This document shows positions 1 through 8,863 of a stretch of DNA of 64,000 bases, piece after piece; positions within the stretch are counted from its first letter, which is position 1, and the number at the start of each line of letters is the position of its first letter. A program made the translations under genes and the position numbers. The stretch spans positions 434,001 through 498,000 of the forward strand of contig NZ_FXXL01000005.1 of assembly GCF_900184685.1 (NCBI RefSeq). The letters are read 5' to 3'. This DNA comes from Butyricimonas sp. Marseille-P3923. Lineage in GTDB: Bacteria > Bacteroidota > Bacteroidia > Bacteroidales > Marinifilaceae. The notes beneath the pieces are model-generated. The model was given only the letters and a program-made list of their open reading frames with translations, was not told the origin of the DNA and ran no database searches.

Positions 1-1680
1 GCCGGGGGAGAAATATCTTCCACGCAATACTACGGGCTGAATCAAACCTACCGGGGCTATCTGCGGGAAAGGGGAAAAAAGATGGCAGAAATCACCGATT
101 GGAACCAATACGAGGATTTCATGAAATGGAGAGGCAAGACCTCTGCGGCTATAGGCGAATGGACAGATAAACTGACCAACGTGGCTTCCTTCTATGGCAC
201 CATCTCCTACAGTTACAAAAATATGTATTCCCTAAATACCAACATCCGCATAGACGCCTCCAATCGTTTCGGTTCCCGGGCAAACGAGAAACTAGCTCCC
301 ATCTGGTCGGTATCCGGACGCTGGAACATCAAAGAAAGCATCCTGCCAAAAGCCAATTGGATCACCACCTTAGACCTAAGAGCTTCATTCGGTTACCAGG
401 GAAATATGCTAGACAACGCCTCGGCAAAACTCGTCATCCGTAAAGAAGGCATACAAGACACGTGGAAAGAATTCTACTCCACCGTGCAAAACTACCCGAA
501 CCCGGATTTGAAATGGGAAAAGACAGCTTCCTACAACGCCACGCTCGACTTCTCCTTCTTCAAAAATTTCCTCCGGGGCTCCGTATCCTACTTCTACAAA
601 AGAACGCAAGACGCCTTCCTTACTAAAAACGTATCCAAAATCAACGGGCTGAACAACTGGACGGTAAACCAAGGAGTCATCACCAATCAGGGTATCGAAG
701 TTTCCATGAACTTTACCCCGATAGACACCCGGAGCGTCAACATCAACGGATTCCGCTGGACATTCAACCCCAACATCGGGCAAGTCGTCAACCAACTCGT
801 AAACCGGCGGTCACGCAAGGACAGATCCTTCGAACAAACCGTCACATACGATATGTACCTCAACGGCTCGGCAGACATCGCCGGTCGCCCGCTCAACTCC
901 TTCTTCTCATACCGATACATCGGGCTCGAACCGGAAAACGGGCTACCCATATTCTTCGGTTCCGATCAAACCACTTACATCGACGGCAAAAAAACCGATC
1001 TCATGGAAAAATTCAACAAAACGAGCGACCGGCAAGACGTGTGGCAAGAAATCATGGTCTACTCCGGAAGCCGGGTACCCGACATACAGGGAGGAATCCA
1101 GAACACGTTCGCATGGCGACGCTTCAGCATGGCAATCAACGTGGCTTACAGCTTCGGAGCTAAAATCCGTCTGTTAAAAATGTATTCCAATGTATCCTCC
1201 AGATATGGCACCATCGCACCCCGACCGACGGAAAACGTACGCCGAGAATTTCTGAAACGCTGGCAAGTCCTCGGTGACGAACTACGCACGGACATCCCGG
1301 GAGTTGTTTCCGGTCCCGAATTCGTGAACACGCTTCATGACAAAGTATGGTGGAACAACTACAACGCCAAAAATGAAGCGGGAATCTCATACAGCTTCGC
1401 ATCAGACCTATGGCAAATGTACGACAACTCCGATCTGAGAGTCGTAAACGGTAATTACGTCAAAATCCAATCGCTGTCACTACGCTACAACCTGTCCGAC
1501 AAACTATGCAACAAACTGAATTTAAAAAACTGTTACGTGGGCTTCTCGGCAACAAACCTGCATACTTTCTGTAGCAAAAAACTCAAAGGGCAAGATCCCG
1601 CGACACAGAACGGTTCGGCACCACAAATCAACATGTCCTTGTGTCCGACCTATTCTTTCAACCTGAATATTTCATTTTAA
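1..1680 (+). CDS. SusC/RagA-family TonB-dependent outer-membrane transporter, 5'-truncated by window
   Basis: The frame is open from base 1, so the gene starts before the window; only the last 559 residues are visible. They are aromatic-rich, alternating beta-barrel sequence ending in the terminal Phe (NLNISF) expected of an outer-membrane barrel, with the late SusC pattern LSLRYNLSDKL...VGFSATNLHTF close to the C-terminus. SusC proteins import oligomeric nutrients across the outer membrane using TonB energy, with a SusD lid. The SusD gene starts 11 bp downstream and two lipoproteins and a protease follow in the same direction, indicating an operon. The plug, and any STN signalling domain, lies outside the window, so how this locus is regulated cannot be judged. 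The substrate is unknown; the protease at the distal end hints at protein or peptide. Confidence 0.93.
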   Translation, partial: AGGEISSTQYYGLNQTYRGYLRERGKKMAEITDWNQYEDFMKWRGKTSAAIGEWTDKLTNVASFYGTISYSYKNMYSLNTNIRIDASNRFGSRANEKLAPIWSVSGRWNIKESILPKANWITTLDLRASFGYQGNMLDNASAKLVIRKEGIQDTWKEFYSTVQNYPNPDLKWEKTASYNATLDFSFFKNFLRGSVSYFYKRTQDAFLTKNVSKINGLNNWTVNQGVITNQGIEVSMNFTPIDTRSVNINGFRWTFNPNIGQVVNQLVNRRSRKDRSFEQTVTYDMYLNGSADIAGRPLNSFFSYRYIGLEPENGLPIFFGSDQTTYIDGKKTDLMEKFNKTSDRQDVWQEIMVYSGSRVPDIQGGIQNTFAWRRFSMAINVAYSFGAKIRLLKMYSNVSSRYGTIAPRPTENVRREFLKRWQVLGDELRTDIPGVVSGPEFVNTLHDKVWWNNYNAKNEAGISYSFASDLWQMYDNSDLRVVNGNYVKIQSLSLRYNLSDKLCNKLNLKNCYVGFSATNLHTFCSKKLKGQDPATQNGSAPQINMSLCPTYSFNLNISF

Positions 1681-1691
1681 ACAAACCACTT

Positions 1692-3158
1692 ATGAAAACA
1701 GGAATACTTTACATATCGCTCATCATCGTGCTGGTACTAACCTCCTGTCACGATTTTCTTACCAAATACCCGAAGGATACCGTGTACCCATCCTGCACCG
1801 ACGATTTCCATGAACTTCTCATCGGCGACGGCTACCTCTCCGGACCTACCAGATGGGACATCGGCAAATGGCTCAATCTCATGGACGATGACGTGGAATA
1901 CACCCGAACCGTAACCGCCGTTTCGACTTCCACCCAACTATACTTGAAATTCTACAACTGGGAAGCGAACCCGGACACCGAACCCACATGGAGCAACCTA
2001 TATAAACACATCTTGTGCCTGAACACCATTCTGAGTGAAATCGATGACTTCAAAGACGAGAAAGGCGACGGCTACCGACGAATCAAAGGAGAATCACACT
2101 TTCTCCGGGCGGGATACTACTTCTTCCTAACAAACATTTACGCAAAACCCTACTCGAAAACCACGGCAAACCGGGAGCTGGGCATACCCTTGAAACTAAC
2201 GGCAAAAATCGAAGACCGCAACTTCACCCGCAACACCCTGCAAGAATGTTACGACCAAATGATCTCCGACTTACAAAACGCAACGATGTGCTTGAAAAAC
2301 ATCGACCAACCCACCACCTTCCGGGCATCGGCAGAAGCCGCACACCTTCTACTAAGCCGCCTATACCTCTACATGGGCGAATGGGACAAATGCGTAGAAC
2401 ATTGCGACTCCGTAATGAAAAAAACAAAATATCACCTTCTCGACTACAACACCGTGACCGCGGGCAAAGCGCTATCCGCCACGTCACCGGAAACCATATT
2501 CACGAATGGTGGAAACTCCTACGGTGGTTCCAACGAATTATATATGTACATGTACCGTAGTTTTTTCCGGGTACGGGACGAATTCTTAAAACTATATGCG
2601 CAGGGAGATTTACGCAACAAACTATTCTTCAAATCGGGTAATTTCGGGGGAGCCCGTTACAACTACCCGAACAAACAAGCCTCCTCTGCCGGGGGTGAAT
2701 ATTCCGATACCTTCGGGCTCCGGCTATCCGAAGCTTACCTAAACAAAGCCGAAGCCTTAGCCATCCTTGGCAAAGAAACGGAAGCCATCGAATTGCTCAA
2801 AGCCTTGCGAGCAAAGCGATTCGCGGACAAGAACGGAGGAGAAATCACTCAAAGCGGCGAAGACCTTGTAAACTTCATCCGCACCGAACGCCGTTTGGAA
2901 TTCACCTTTGAAGGACATCGCTGGTTTGACCTGCGACGTTATGCCGTCAGTCCAAAATACCCTTCCGAAACAAGCATCCGCCACCCCTACTACGAGGATG
3001 GCTCCGCCGTCACCTTGAGCGACATGGTACTGGGCAAATACTCGAAAGAACCTTCCGGATGGACTCTCCTGCTCCCGGAAGACGAAATCACCGAAAACCA
3101 AGGAGCCCTGCTCCAAAACGAAGGACGCAAAGACCGACAACCGGAAAGTAAAAAATAA
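1692..3158 (+). CDS. SusD/RagB-family nutrient-binding outer-membrane lipoprotein
   Basis: A 488-residue lipoprotein that would form the lid over the preceding SusC barrel. The N-terminus is a short hydrophobic signal ending in the lipobox LTSC, followed by the SusD-like HDFLTKYPKD. Mid-protein tetratricopeptide-like helices (LRAGYYFFLTNIYAKPY; AEAAHLLLSRLYLYMGEWDKC) and the C-terminal LRLSEAYLNKAEALA and ERRLEFTFEGHRWFDLRRY are hallmarks of the RagB/SusD family. An in-frame GTG at 1641 would give a longer product, but that extension lies inside the SusC gene and would bury the signal peptide, so ATG 1692 is chosen. The gap to SusC is 11 bp and the next gene begins 21 bp later, consistent with one transcript. 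Confidence 0.93.
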   Translation: MKTGILYISLIIVLVLTSCHDFLTKYPKDTVYPSCTDDFHELLIGDGYLSGPTRWDIGKWLNLMDDDVEYTRTVTAVSTSTQLYLKFYNWEANPDTEPTWSNLYKHILCLNTILSEIDDFKDEKGDGYRRIKGESHFLRAGYYFFLTNIYAKPYSKTTANRELGIPLKLTAKIEDRNFTRNTLQECYDQMISDLQNATMCLKNIDQPTTFRASAEAAHLLLSRLYLYMGEWDKCVEHCDSVMKKTKYHLLDYNTVTAGKALSATSPETIFTNGGNSYGGSNELYMYMYRSFFRVRDEFLKLYAQGDLRNKLFFKSGNFGGARYNYPNKQASSAGGEYSDTFGLRLSEAYLNKAEALAILGKETEAIELLKALRAKRFADKNGGEITQSGEDLVNFIRTERRLEFTFEGHRWFDLRRYAVSPKYPSETSIRHPYYEDGSAVTLSDMVLGKYSKEPSGWTLLLPEDEITENQGALLQNEGRKDRQPESKK

Positions 3159-3179
3159 CACCCTAAAAAACACCATAAT

Positions 3180-4262
3180 ATGAAAAACAATATATTACTA
3201 AATATCCTTTTGGCAAGCCTACTTTTCTGCGGATGTGCAAGCGATGACGGCAAATTAGCCCCCACGTACGCCGATATCGACTGGTTCGCCATACAGCCCA
3301 GTGACGACCCGCTAGACGGATTGCGTTACGATATTTACAAGAACAACAGGATATCCGTCTACTACAACGACACCATCGGTTCTCAATACAGGGGTATGTC
3401 CGGATACGGCGATTCAGTCATCCATTACGAGATATTGGACTTATGCTACACGATAGAAGAAAACAACCAGACCGTCGAATACATGTTGTCGACAGACCGG
3501 GACAAACTCTACGACGCCGTCAGATTCATCCAGCAAAAAGTAATCCCCGACATCCCGGCAGTAGCCTATCCTAAAAGTTTCCTACTCGTCAAGGAACTGA
3601 TATTAAACACGACCTCTTCCACCACCATGAGAACAGGGAAAACATGGACGGCAATGATGACCACCGCCGTTGGCAACGTTGAAGACATACAAGGAATGAC
3701 CACGGAGGAACAGAATGATTTCGCTGCCGAAATCACGGGAGCAACCTGTGGGGCTTACCTGTACAGCAACCCGACGGAACAAGTCGAAAACTTCTACGCC
3801 CTCTCCGAGAAACTCGCGGAATGGGCAGACCCGGAAGCCGGGCATACCATATACAACTGCGTCCTTGACAATTACTATAAAGACCCTAGAGATGCCCATC
3901 CGGCATTCGACATCTGGTACGGGTTCGGCTTCCTCGCTCCCAACCCGGACGGCAGATACGCCGACGTCGACGAATACACCACCCCGACAAAAGCGCAAGA
4001 CCTTGCCGCCTACCTCAAAGCCACACTCCTGTACGGGGACGACCTTGACCTATTCCGCGAGAACATGAAAAAAGAGATGAATGAAATCATCCCCGACTTC
4101 CTTGAAGAAAACCTTGACAAAAATGATCTGAAAGATCTCACGGAACAAGAATTTCAGGAACTCGTGGACGAATACGCGGAATACTACATGGAAATCCTGC
4201 TCGACAAATACCGAAATGCACTACTATTCGCGAATGAACTGAAAACCATGACAAAAAAATAA
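3180..4262 (+). CDS. SusCD-associated lipoprotein, possibly a degenerate zinc-metallohydrolase relative
   Basis: A 360-residue predicted lipoprotein (signal ending FCGC, then ASDDGK). I do not recognise it firmly. Its place, third after SusC and SusD, is the slot often held by 'substrate import-associated zinc metallohydrolase lipoproteins', which carry HExxH. The C-terminal layout (a GFGFLAP segment, a YTTPTKAQDLAAYLKATL stretch, then a long acidic helical tail) loosely recalls that family. No HExxH motif occurs anywhere in the translation, so if related it would be catalytically dead, perhaps acting as a surface binder. The residues around 160-185, where the motif might be expected, read MTTEEQNDFAAEITGATCG. 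The lipoprotein assignment is well supported; the family suggestion is weak inference. Confidence 0.7.
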   Translation: MKNNILLNILLASLLFCGCASDDGKLAPTYADIDWFAIQPSDDPLDGLRYDIYKNNRISVYYNDTIGSQYRGMSGYGDSVIHYEILDLCYTIEENNQTVEYMLSTDRDKLYDAVRFIQQKVIPDIPAVAYPKSFLLVKELILNTTSSTTMRTGKTWTAMMTTAVGNVEDIQGMTTEEQNDFAAEITGATCGAYLYSNPTEQVENFYALSEKLAEWADPEAGHTIYNCVLDNYYKDPRDAHPAFDIWYGFGFLAPNPDGRYADVDEYTTPTKAQDLAAYLKATLLYGDDLDLFRENMKKEMNEIIPDFLEENLDKNDLKDLTEQEFQELVDEYAEYYMEILLDKYRNALLFANELKTMTKK

Positions 4263-4289
4263 TTCGGAAAACCTTAAAATTCGACGAAC

Positions 4290-5180
4290 ATGAAAAAGTT
4301 AATATATCTACTCTTGACCCTATGCCTCGGTAGCGTGATTGCCTGCAACGATGACAAAGAAGAAACACTGGACTTATCGGCGACAACCGTCACGCTCGAG
4401 GCAAGCGGAGAACCGCAAAAAGTGGAAGTGTTCACGGACAACCCCCAATGGCGAATCGTCGCTTCCAAAAACTCATGGATAACAACAGACCGTGACAGTT
4501 GCTACGTGATCGTGGGAGCCGAACCCAACCCCACCAAATCAGAACGGACGGAACGGGTGATCGTCGTTTCACGCAAAACCCCGGGCTTCCTCATGGTCAC
4601 CCAAAAAGCCAGCATGCGGGCAATCGGCGACCCGTACCCGGATGCCACCCATCCCATCGGCATCGTCTACAAAGTCACCCACGGGGGAGAACACGGTCTG
4701 ATCATGTCCCTCGATATGTTTGAAGGAGAATGGGGCGTACCGGATGTTCTTGAAAAAGTGCAATCGGAAACCGACGGCAAGAACAACACGCTCACCGTCA
4801 TCCACAACCACAAAGACACCCCCGACTTTGCCGAAAAATACCCGATTTTCCACTGGATATACAACACCAAAAACAGCAACAACCCCGACGGGGAATGGTA
4901 CCTGCCCTCCTACCAAGAATTACAGGAACTTTATTTCGCCGCCACCGGGTGCAAACAACTTGCCGGTACACACAACATCACGTGGCGGAACCAATTCGAC
5001 GCCATGGTAAAAGCCGTCGGCGGAACACCCTTCGTCTATGACAACAATATGCACCTGTGGGCATCTTCCGAAATGACCGCACAAAATGCCTATCAGGTAC
5101 TCTTTAAAACAAACGAAAAAAGTATGCCCTACACCTCCAAAACGACCAAACGGTGGGTGAGAGCGATCCGAGCCTTTTAA
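4290..5180 (+). CDS. BACON-domain lipoprotein with C-terminal DUF1566/FISUMP-like domain
   Basis: A 296-residue lipoprotein: signal peptide with lipobox VIAC, then about 80 residues that look like a BACON domain (strand pattern TVTLEASGEPQKVEVFTDN, the tryptophan of PQWRIVAS, and a closing FLMVTQKA). BACON domains are small Ig-like modules common in Bacteroidota surface proteins and are thought to bind carbohydrate or mucin, or to act as spacers. The C-terminal half (GEWYLPSYQELQELY, LWASSEM, KRWVRAIRAF) has the WYLPS...WASSE...VRAIR pattern of DUF1566/FISUMP domains, whose function is not settled. It lies 27 bp after the preceding lipoprotein and is probably a surface accessory of the upstream SusCD pair. 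Domain calls are by pattern only. Confidence 0.75.
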   Translation: MKKLIYLLLTLCLGSVIACNDDKEETLDLSATTVTLEASGEPQKVEVFTDNPQWRIVASKNSWITTDRDSCYVIVGAEPNPTKSERTERVIVVSRKTPGFLMVTQKASMRAIGDPYPDATHPIGIVYKVTHGGEHGLIMSLDMFEGEWGVPDVLEKVQSETDGKNNTLTVIHNHKDTPDFAEKYPIFHWIYNTKNSNNPDGEWYLPSYQELQELYFAATGCKQLAGTHNITWRNQFDAMVKAVGGTPFVYDNNMHLWASSEMTAQNAYQVLFKTNEKSMPYTSKTTKRWVRAIRAF

Positions 5181-5226
5181 ATAACCACTCAATAAAAACA
5201 AAATGTTAACTTTAAAAACTGGATGT

Positions 5227-7845
5227 ATGAAAAAATTGTATGTACTCATCCTGGCACTAGCCCTTCTTGTGCCATGTAGCCTAGCGTATGGAGGAGAAAA
5301 AAAGAGAAAGGACAAAAAGAAAACCACTCAAACAGACTCCATAAAAAAGAAAGTCAGCAAATACGACAAACTCCTCAAGAAACCGGGTTGCCAAACCGCG
5401 AAAGGAAATTTCATCACCTTACACAAACTCGGGGGAAAAGTCTACTTTGAATTCCCGTTAAAATACATGACACGGGAGATGCTGATCGCCTCCACCCCGG
5501 CGGAATCCAGTGAACCCACGGTATGCCCCATCGGGTACAAGGGACGGGATCCCATGCACGTGAAATTCGTCCTTGAGGACAGCCTCGTCTACCTGCAACG
5601 CGTGACCAGCTCGGTAACGTACGACGAATCCGACCCGAACCTGACTCGGGCAGTCAAAAGCAGCTTCAAAGACGTGTACATCAAAAAATACCCCGTTCTG
5701 GCATACAATCCGGACAGCACGGCTGTAGTTTTCGACATGACCTCCTTGTTCATGACCAATGAGCCCGAACTTTCCCCCATCATCACGCAACTGGGTCCCT
5801 TGTCCGTCGTTTCCAACATGAAATCAGACCTGTCCTCGTTAGGTAGCATCAAGGCATTCGACGACAACGTGACCATAGAATCCAATTTGTCGTTCAGCTA
5901 CGTACTGCGCTACCTGTTCTTCTCCGGCGGCGGCGGCGACGTATCCGCCCGGGTAGTACGCACCGTACTGCTATTGCCGGAAGACAAAATGAAAGCCCGC
6001 GTATCCGACTCCCGCGTAGGTATCTTCCTCACCATGAAACAACACATCTCCACCGAGGAAGACAAAATCAACTTTTACAGCATAGCCAACCGCTGGCGGC
6101 TCGAACCAAAAGACATGAACGCATGGGAACGGGGCGAACTGGTAGAACCGAAGAAACCAATCGTGTACTACATCGACAATGCCTTCCCGCAATTGTGGCA
6201 AGCCCCCATAAAAGAGGGTGTACTCCGGTGGAACAAGGCATTCGAGAAAATCGGATTCAAAAACGCCGTGCAAGTCCGGGACTTCCCGAAAGACGACCCC
6301 GACTTTGATCCGGACAACCTGAAATATTCCTGTATCCGCTACGTCCCGCTCAGCATCGAGAACGCAATGGGTCCCTCGTGGGTTGATCCCACGACCGGGG
6401 AAATCATCAACGCATCGGTCATCGTCTACAACGACATCATCAAACTAATCAACAATTGGCGTTTCGTGCAAACGGCACACATCGATCCCTCCGTCCGTGC
6501 CAAAAAGATGCCGGACGACATCGTGAAGGAATCCATCGCCTATGTCATCGCCCACGAGGTAGGACACACCCTCGGGTTAATGCACAATATGTCCGCATCC
6601 AACGCCTACCCCGTTGATTCATTACGTTCCGCCTCCTTCACCCAAAAATACGGTACCACACCGTCGATCATGGACTACGCCAGATTCAACTACGTGGCAC
6701 AACCGGGTGACACAGGTGTAAGGTTAACCCCTCCCGACTTGGGCGTGTACGATGAATTCGCCATCAAATGGTTATATTCCCCCATCTCCGGTAACCTAAC
6801 CTCCGCCGAAGAAGCCAAAATTCTCGAAAAATGGGTGGACGAAAAAGCCGGAGACCCCCGTTTCCGTTATGGCAAACAACAAATCCTAAGCCGTTACGAC
6901 CCGACTGCCATCGAGGAAGACCTCGGCGATGATCCGATCAAGGCAGGCGAATACGGGATCAAAAACCTGAAATACATCTTCGCCAACCTGAACGACTGGA
7001 TTCAAAACGACGAAACCACCCTGCACCGGCAGGAACTGTACGGGGAACTAGCCAGCCAATACTTCCGCTACCTCCGCAATGTGATGTACAACGTGGGCGG
7101 CATACGCATGACCGCGGTGAAAGAAGGCACACCGGGCAAACGTTTCGAAGCCCTGCCCAAAACACTGCAAAAACGCTCCATCACTTGGGTATTGAACCAA
7201 CTCCGGGACTGCGAATGGTTGGACAATCAAGCAAACGCCCCACAAGCAAGCCTTTCCCTGAAAATGTCCTCCCGTGTCGTCTCCGGTATGGCAGAAACCA
7301 TATTTGAAACACTATCCAACAAGGTACAAGTAGCAGCCCAACTGTCTGACGATCCTTACACGATACAAGACTACTACGATGACTTATACACCGGTATCTG
7401 GAAAAACACCATCGACAACAAGAAGCTGACCGCGAATGACCGGATGCTGCAACGCTTCGCCATGCTGGTACTCGTGAAAGGAGCTACCCGAATCATCGAA
7501 GGCAAAACTCCGCTTTTCAACGCCTATGCCCCCTCGCTGGACGAAATCATTGACTACCGCCTTGACCCATCCGGTATTACCCAACGGTACTACAAAGAGT
7601 TGAAAGAAATCGAAAAAGAGAAAGGACAAGCAGCCATCGCCGAACGATTGGAACAAAACTTCGATTACGGCTACAAGTGGCAAAAGAAACTGGAAATCGA
7701 AAGCATTGACGAATCCGAAGGCTGCTACATAACCATGCTCAATAAAGTAAAAACTTTACTGGAAAATCGAATCGCCACTGCCAACAAAGTAGATAAAGCA
7801 CACTATCAAGCGATCCTGTTTAAAATAAAAGCCTTGAACAAATAA
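5227..7845 (+). CDS. Zinc-dependent metalloprotease, metzincin-type (DUF5117/DUF4953-like)
   Basis: An 872-residue exported protease. An N-terminal hydrophobic segment (KKLYVLILALALLVPCSLA) is a signal peptide, followed by a very Lys-rich stretch. The catalytic motif HEVGHTLGLMH lies at residues about 443-453 and is the full metzincin zinc signature HExxHxxGxxH. A Met-turn candidate SIMDYARF follows with Met at about 482, as expected. The N-terminal 250 residues and the segment VYYIDNAFPQLWQAPIKEGV before the catalytic domain fit the DUF5117/DUF5118/DUF4953 architecture of large Bacteroidota zinc proteases. An ATG at 5203 would add eight polar residues ahead of the signal peptide, so 5227 is preferred. 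It is the last gene of this + strand group; a strong hairpin follows at 7871. It probably degrades protein in the periplasm or at the surface to feed the SusCD importer. Confidence 0.9.
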   Translation: MKKLYVLILALALLVPCSLAYGGEKKRKDKKKTTQTDSIKKKVSKYDKLLKKPGCQTAKGNFITLHKLGGKVYFEFPLKYMTREMLIASTPAESSEPTVCPIGYKGRDPMHVKFVLEDSLVYLQRVTSSVTYDESDPNLTRAVKSSFKDVYIKKYPVLAYNPDSTAVVFDMTSLFMTNEPELSPIITQLGPLSVVSNMKSDLSSLGSIKAFDDNVTIESNLSFSYVLRYLFFSGGGGDVSARVVRTVLLLPEDKMKARVSDSRVGIFLTMKQHISTEEDKINFYSIANRWRLEPKDMNAWERGELVEPKKPIVYYIDNAFPQLWQAPIKEGVLRWNKAFEKIGFKNAVQVRDFPKDDPDFDPDNLKYSCIRYVPLSIENAMGPSWVDPTTGEIINASVIVYNDIIKLINNWRFVQTAHIDPSVRAKKMPDDIVKESIAYVIAHEVGHTLGLMHNMSASNAYPVDSLRSASFTQKYGTTPSIMDYARFNYVAQPGDTGVRLTPPDLGVYDEFAIKWLYSPISGNLTSAEEAKILEKWVDEKAGDPRFRYGKQQILSRYDPTAIEEDLGDDPIKAGEYGIKNLKYIFANLNDWIQNDETTLHRQELYGELASQYFRYLRNVMYNVGGIRMTAVKEGTPGKRFEALPKTLQKRSITWVLNQLRDCEWLDNQANAPQASLSLKMSSRVVSGMAETIFETLSNKVQVAAQLSDDPYTIQDYYDDLYTGIWKNTIDNKKLTANDRMLQRFAMLVLVKGATRIIEGKTPLFNAYAPSLDEIIDYRLDPSGITQRYYKELKEIEKEKGQAAIAERLEQNFDYGYKWQKKLEIESIDESEGCYITMLNKVKTLLENRIATANKVDKAHYQAILFKIKALNK

Positions 7846-7870
7846 TCGGGCAAAACGGATTGTTTCATTC

Positions 7871-7910
7871 ATAAAGGCTGATCGAAAAATAAAATTCGAT
7901 CAGCCTTTAT
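7871..7910. terminator. Bidirectional terminator between convergent genes
   Basis: A perfect 16-bp inverted repeat (7871-7886 and 7895-7910, arms ATAAAGGCTGATCGAA / its complement) with an 8-base A-rich loop. It sits 25 bp after the protease stop and overlaps the last codons and stop of the convergent gene on the other strand, so it can serve both. The A-rich flank of each arm supplies T-rich sequence on the opposite strand. Confidence 0.8.
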
Positions 7911-8592
7911 CCACCGGTTCCCACACGCACACCGAATCCGATGTGTCTTTCCCGTCGGCTCTTCCCGCGAAAACGTAGACGAAAAGCCCGTCCGTTTCCG
8001 CCTGATTAGGGAACTCCATGCTCGCGACAAACGTTTCACCCCGCGTTCCCAACTCCTGCAATCGACAACGCCGTTTTGGCACAAAAAGGATTACCCCGTA
8101 CACCTTATCATCCGCGAAACAATCCACCGACTCCACGGGCATCCCCTCGTGGGTAAAAACGACCTTCCGGTTTTCCGCATCCACCTCGACACCGACCACG
8201 GGGGTGACCAACTGCCCCGCCGCCATGCGCAATTTACGGTAATCAATCGTTCCCGTGAATTCCTTCTCTGCCTTTTTACGATTGCTCACCGGTTTTCCCG
8301 GGGCAATTTTCTCCACGGTAACCGCACTCGCCACGTTCGCCCCGGTAAAACCGTTAAACCCCTTGGCATAACCGTTTCCCCCGGGGAATCCCACCCGGAT
8401 TATATTCATTAACCACTGCTTTCTCCCCGCGACCGTCCCAAACGCCATAGACTGCCGTTTCTGAGGTTCGCCACCGGATTTGCGTTTTAACGATGCGCTT
8501 CTGCAACAATTTTTCCCGTCGGGTCTCACGTAACCTATCACGTTCCCGTATTTTCCTCGAATCTTTCCTACCGGATTTACAAATTCTGCCAT
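7900..8592 (-). CDS. DUF6266 family protein
   Basis: A 230-residue protein with no signal peptide or membrane segment. The opening GKIRGKYGNVIGYVR, followed by a basic stretch and FGTVAGRKQWL, and the later GANVASAVTVEK and TIDYRKLRMAAGQL, match the layout of the DUF6266 family, small Bacteroidota proteins of unknown function that often occur near SusCD loci or as scattered orphan genes. A Bacteroidota -7 element lies 29 bp upstream. The last codons form one arm of the shared terminator at 7871-7910. No function can be assigned. The family call is by pattern recognition. Confidence 0.75.
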   Translation of the reverse strand: MAEFVNPVGKIRGKYGNVIGYVRPDGKNCCRSASLKRKSGGEPQKRQSMAFGTVAGRKQWLMNIIRVGFPGGNGYAKGFNGFTGANVASAVTVEKIAPGKPVSNRKKAEKEFTGTIDYRKLRMAAGQLVTPVVGVEVDAENRKVVFTHEGMPVESVDCFADDKVYGVILFVPKRRCRLQELGTRGETFVASMEFPNQAETDGLFVYVFAGRADGKDTSDSVCVWEPVDKG

Positions 8593-8620
8593 AGATACTT
8601 CATTTTATTTTTCCTACCCA

Positions 8621-8628
8621 CAAATATA
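8621..8628 (-). promoter_or_regulatory. Bacteroidota -7 promoter element (TATATTTG)
   Basis: Read on the minus strand, TATATTTG matches the TAnnTTTG consensus of the Bacteroidota primary sigma factor. It lies 29 bp before the ATG at 8592, a normal leader distance. No clear -33 TTTG is seen upstream. Confidence 0.55.
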
Positions 8629-8724
8629 CAAAAATTAATCCACAATTAACCCTATACAAGGGGAATACATAAATTATTTCAATTTTATTTTCGAATCAAT
8701 ACGGTATCACTATCGTAAGAAACG

Positions 8725-8790
8725 CTGTAGATTCCCTGTAGGTTCGCTGTAGCAACGCTGTACATGTACAGCGTTGCTACAGCGAACCTA
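8725..8790. repeat. 11-bp-phased CTGTA array ending in a perfect 52-bp palindrome
   Basis: CTGTA occurs at 8725, 8736, 8747 and 8758, exactly 11 bp apart, and its complement TACAG follows at 8767 and 8778, again 11 bp apart. From 8739 to 8790 the sequence is a perfect palindrome with 26-base arms and no loop (centre between 8764 and 8765). It lies between two divergent genes. It is too far from either stop codon and lacks a T-tail, so it is not an ordinary terminator. It may be a cooperative operator or a small mobile/repetitive element. Confidence 0.85.
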
Positions 8791-8863
8791 TTGTATATTT
8801 ACAATATTTTTTGTACTATTGCACCGGAATTGATAGCTTATTAATACTTAATTCATTTATGTT

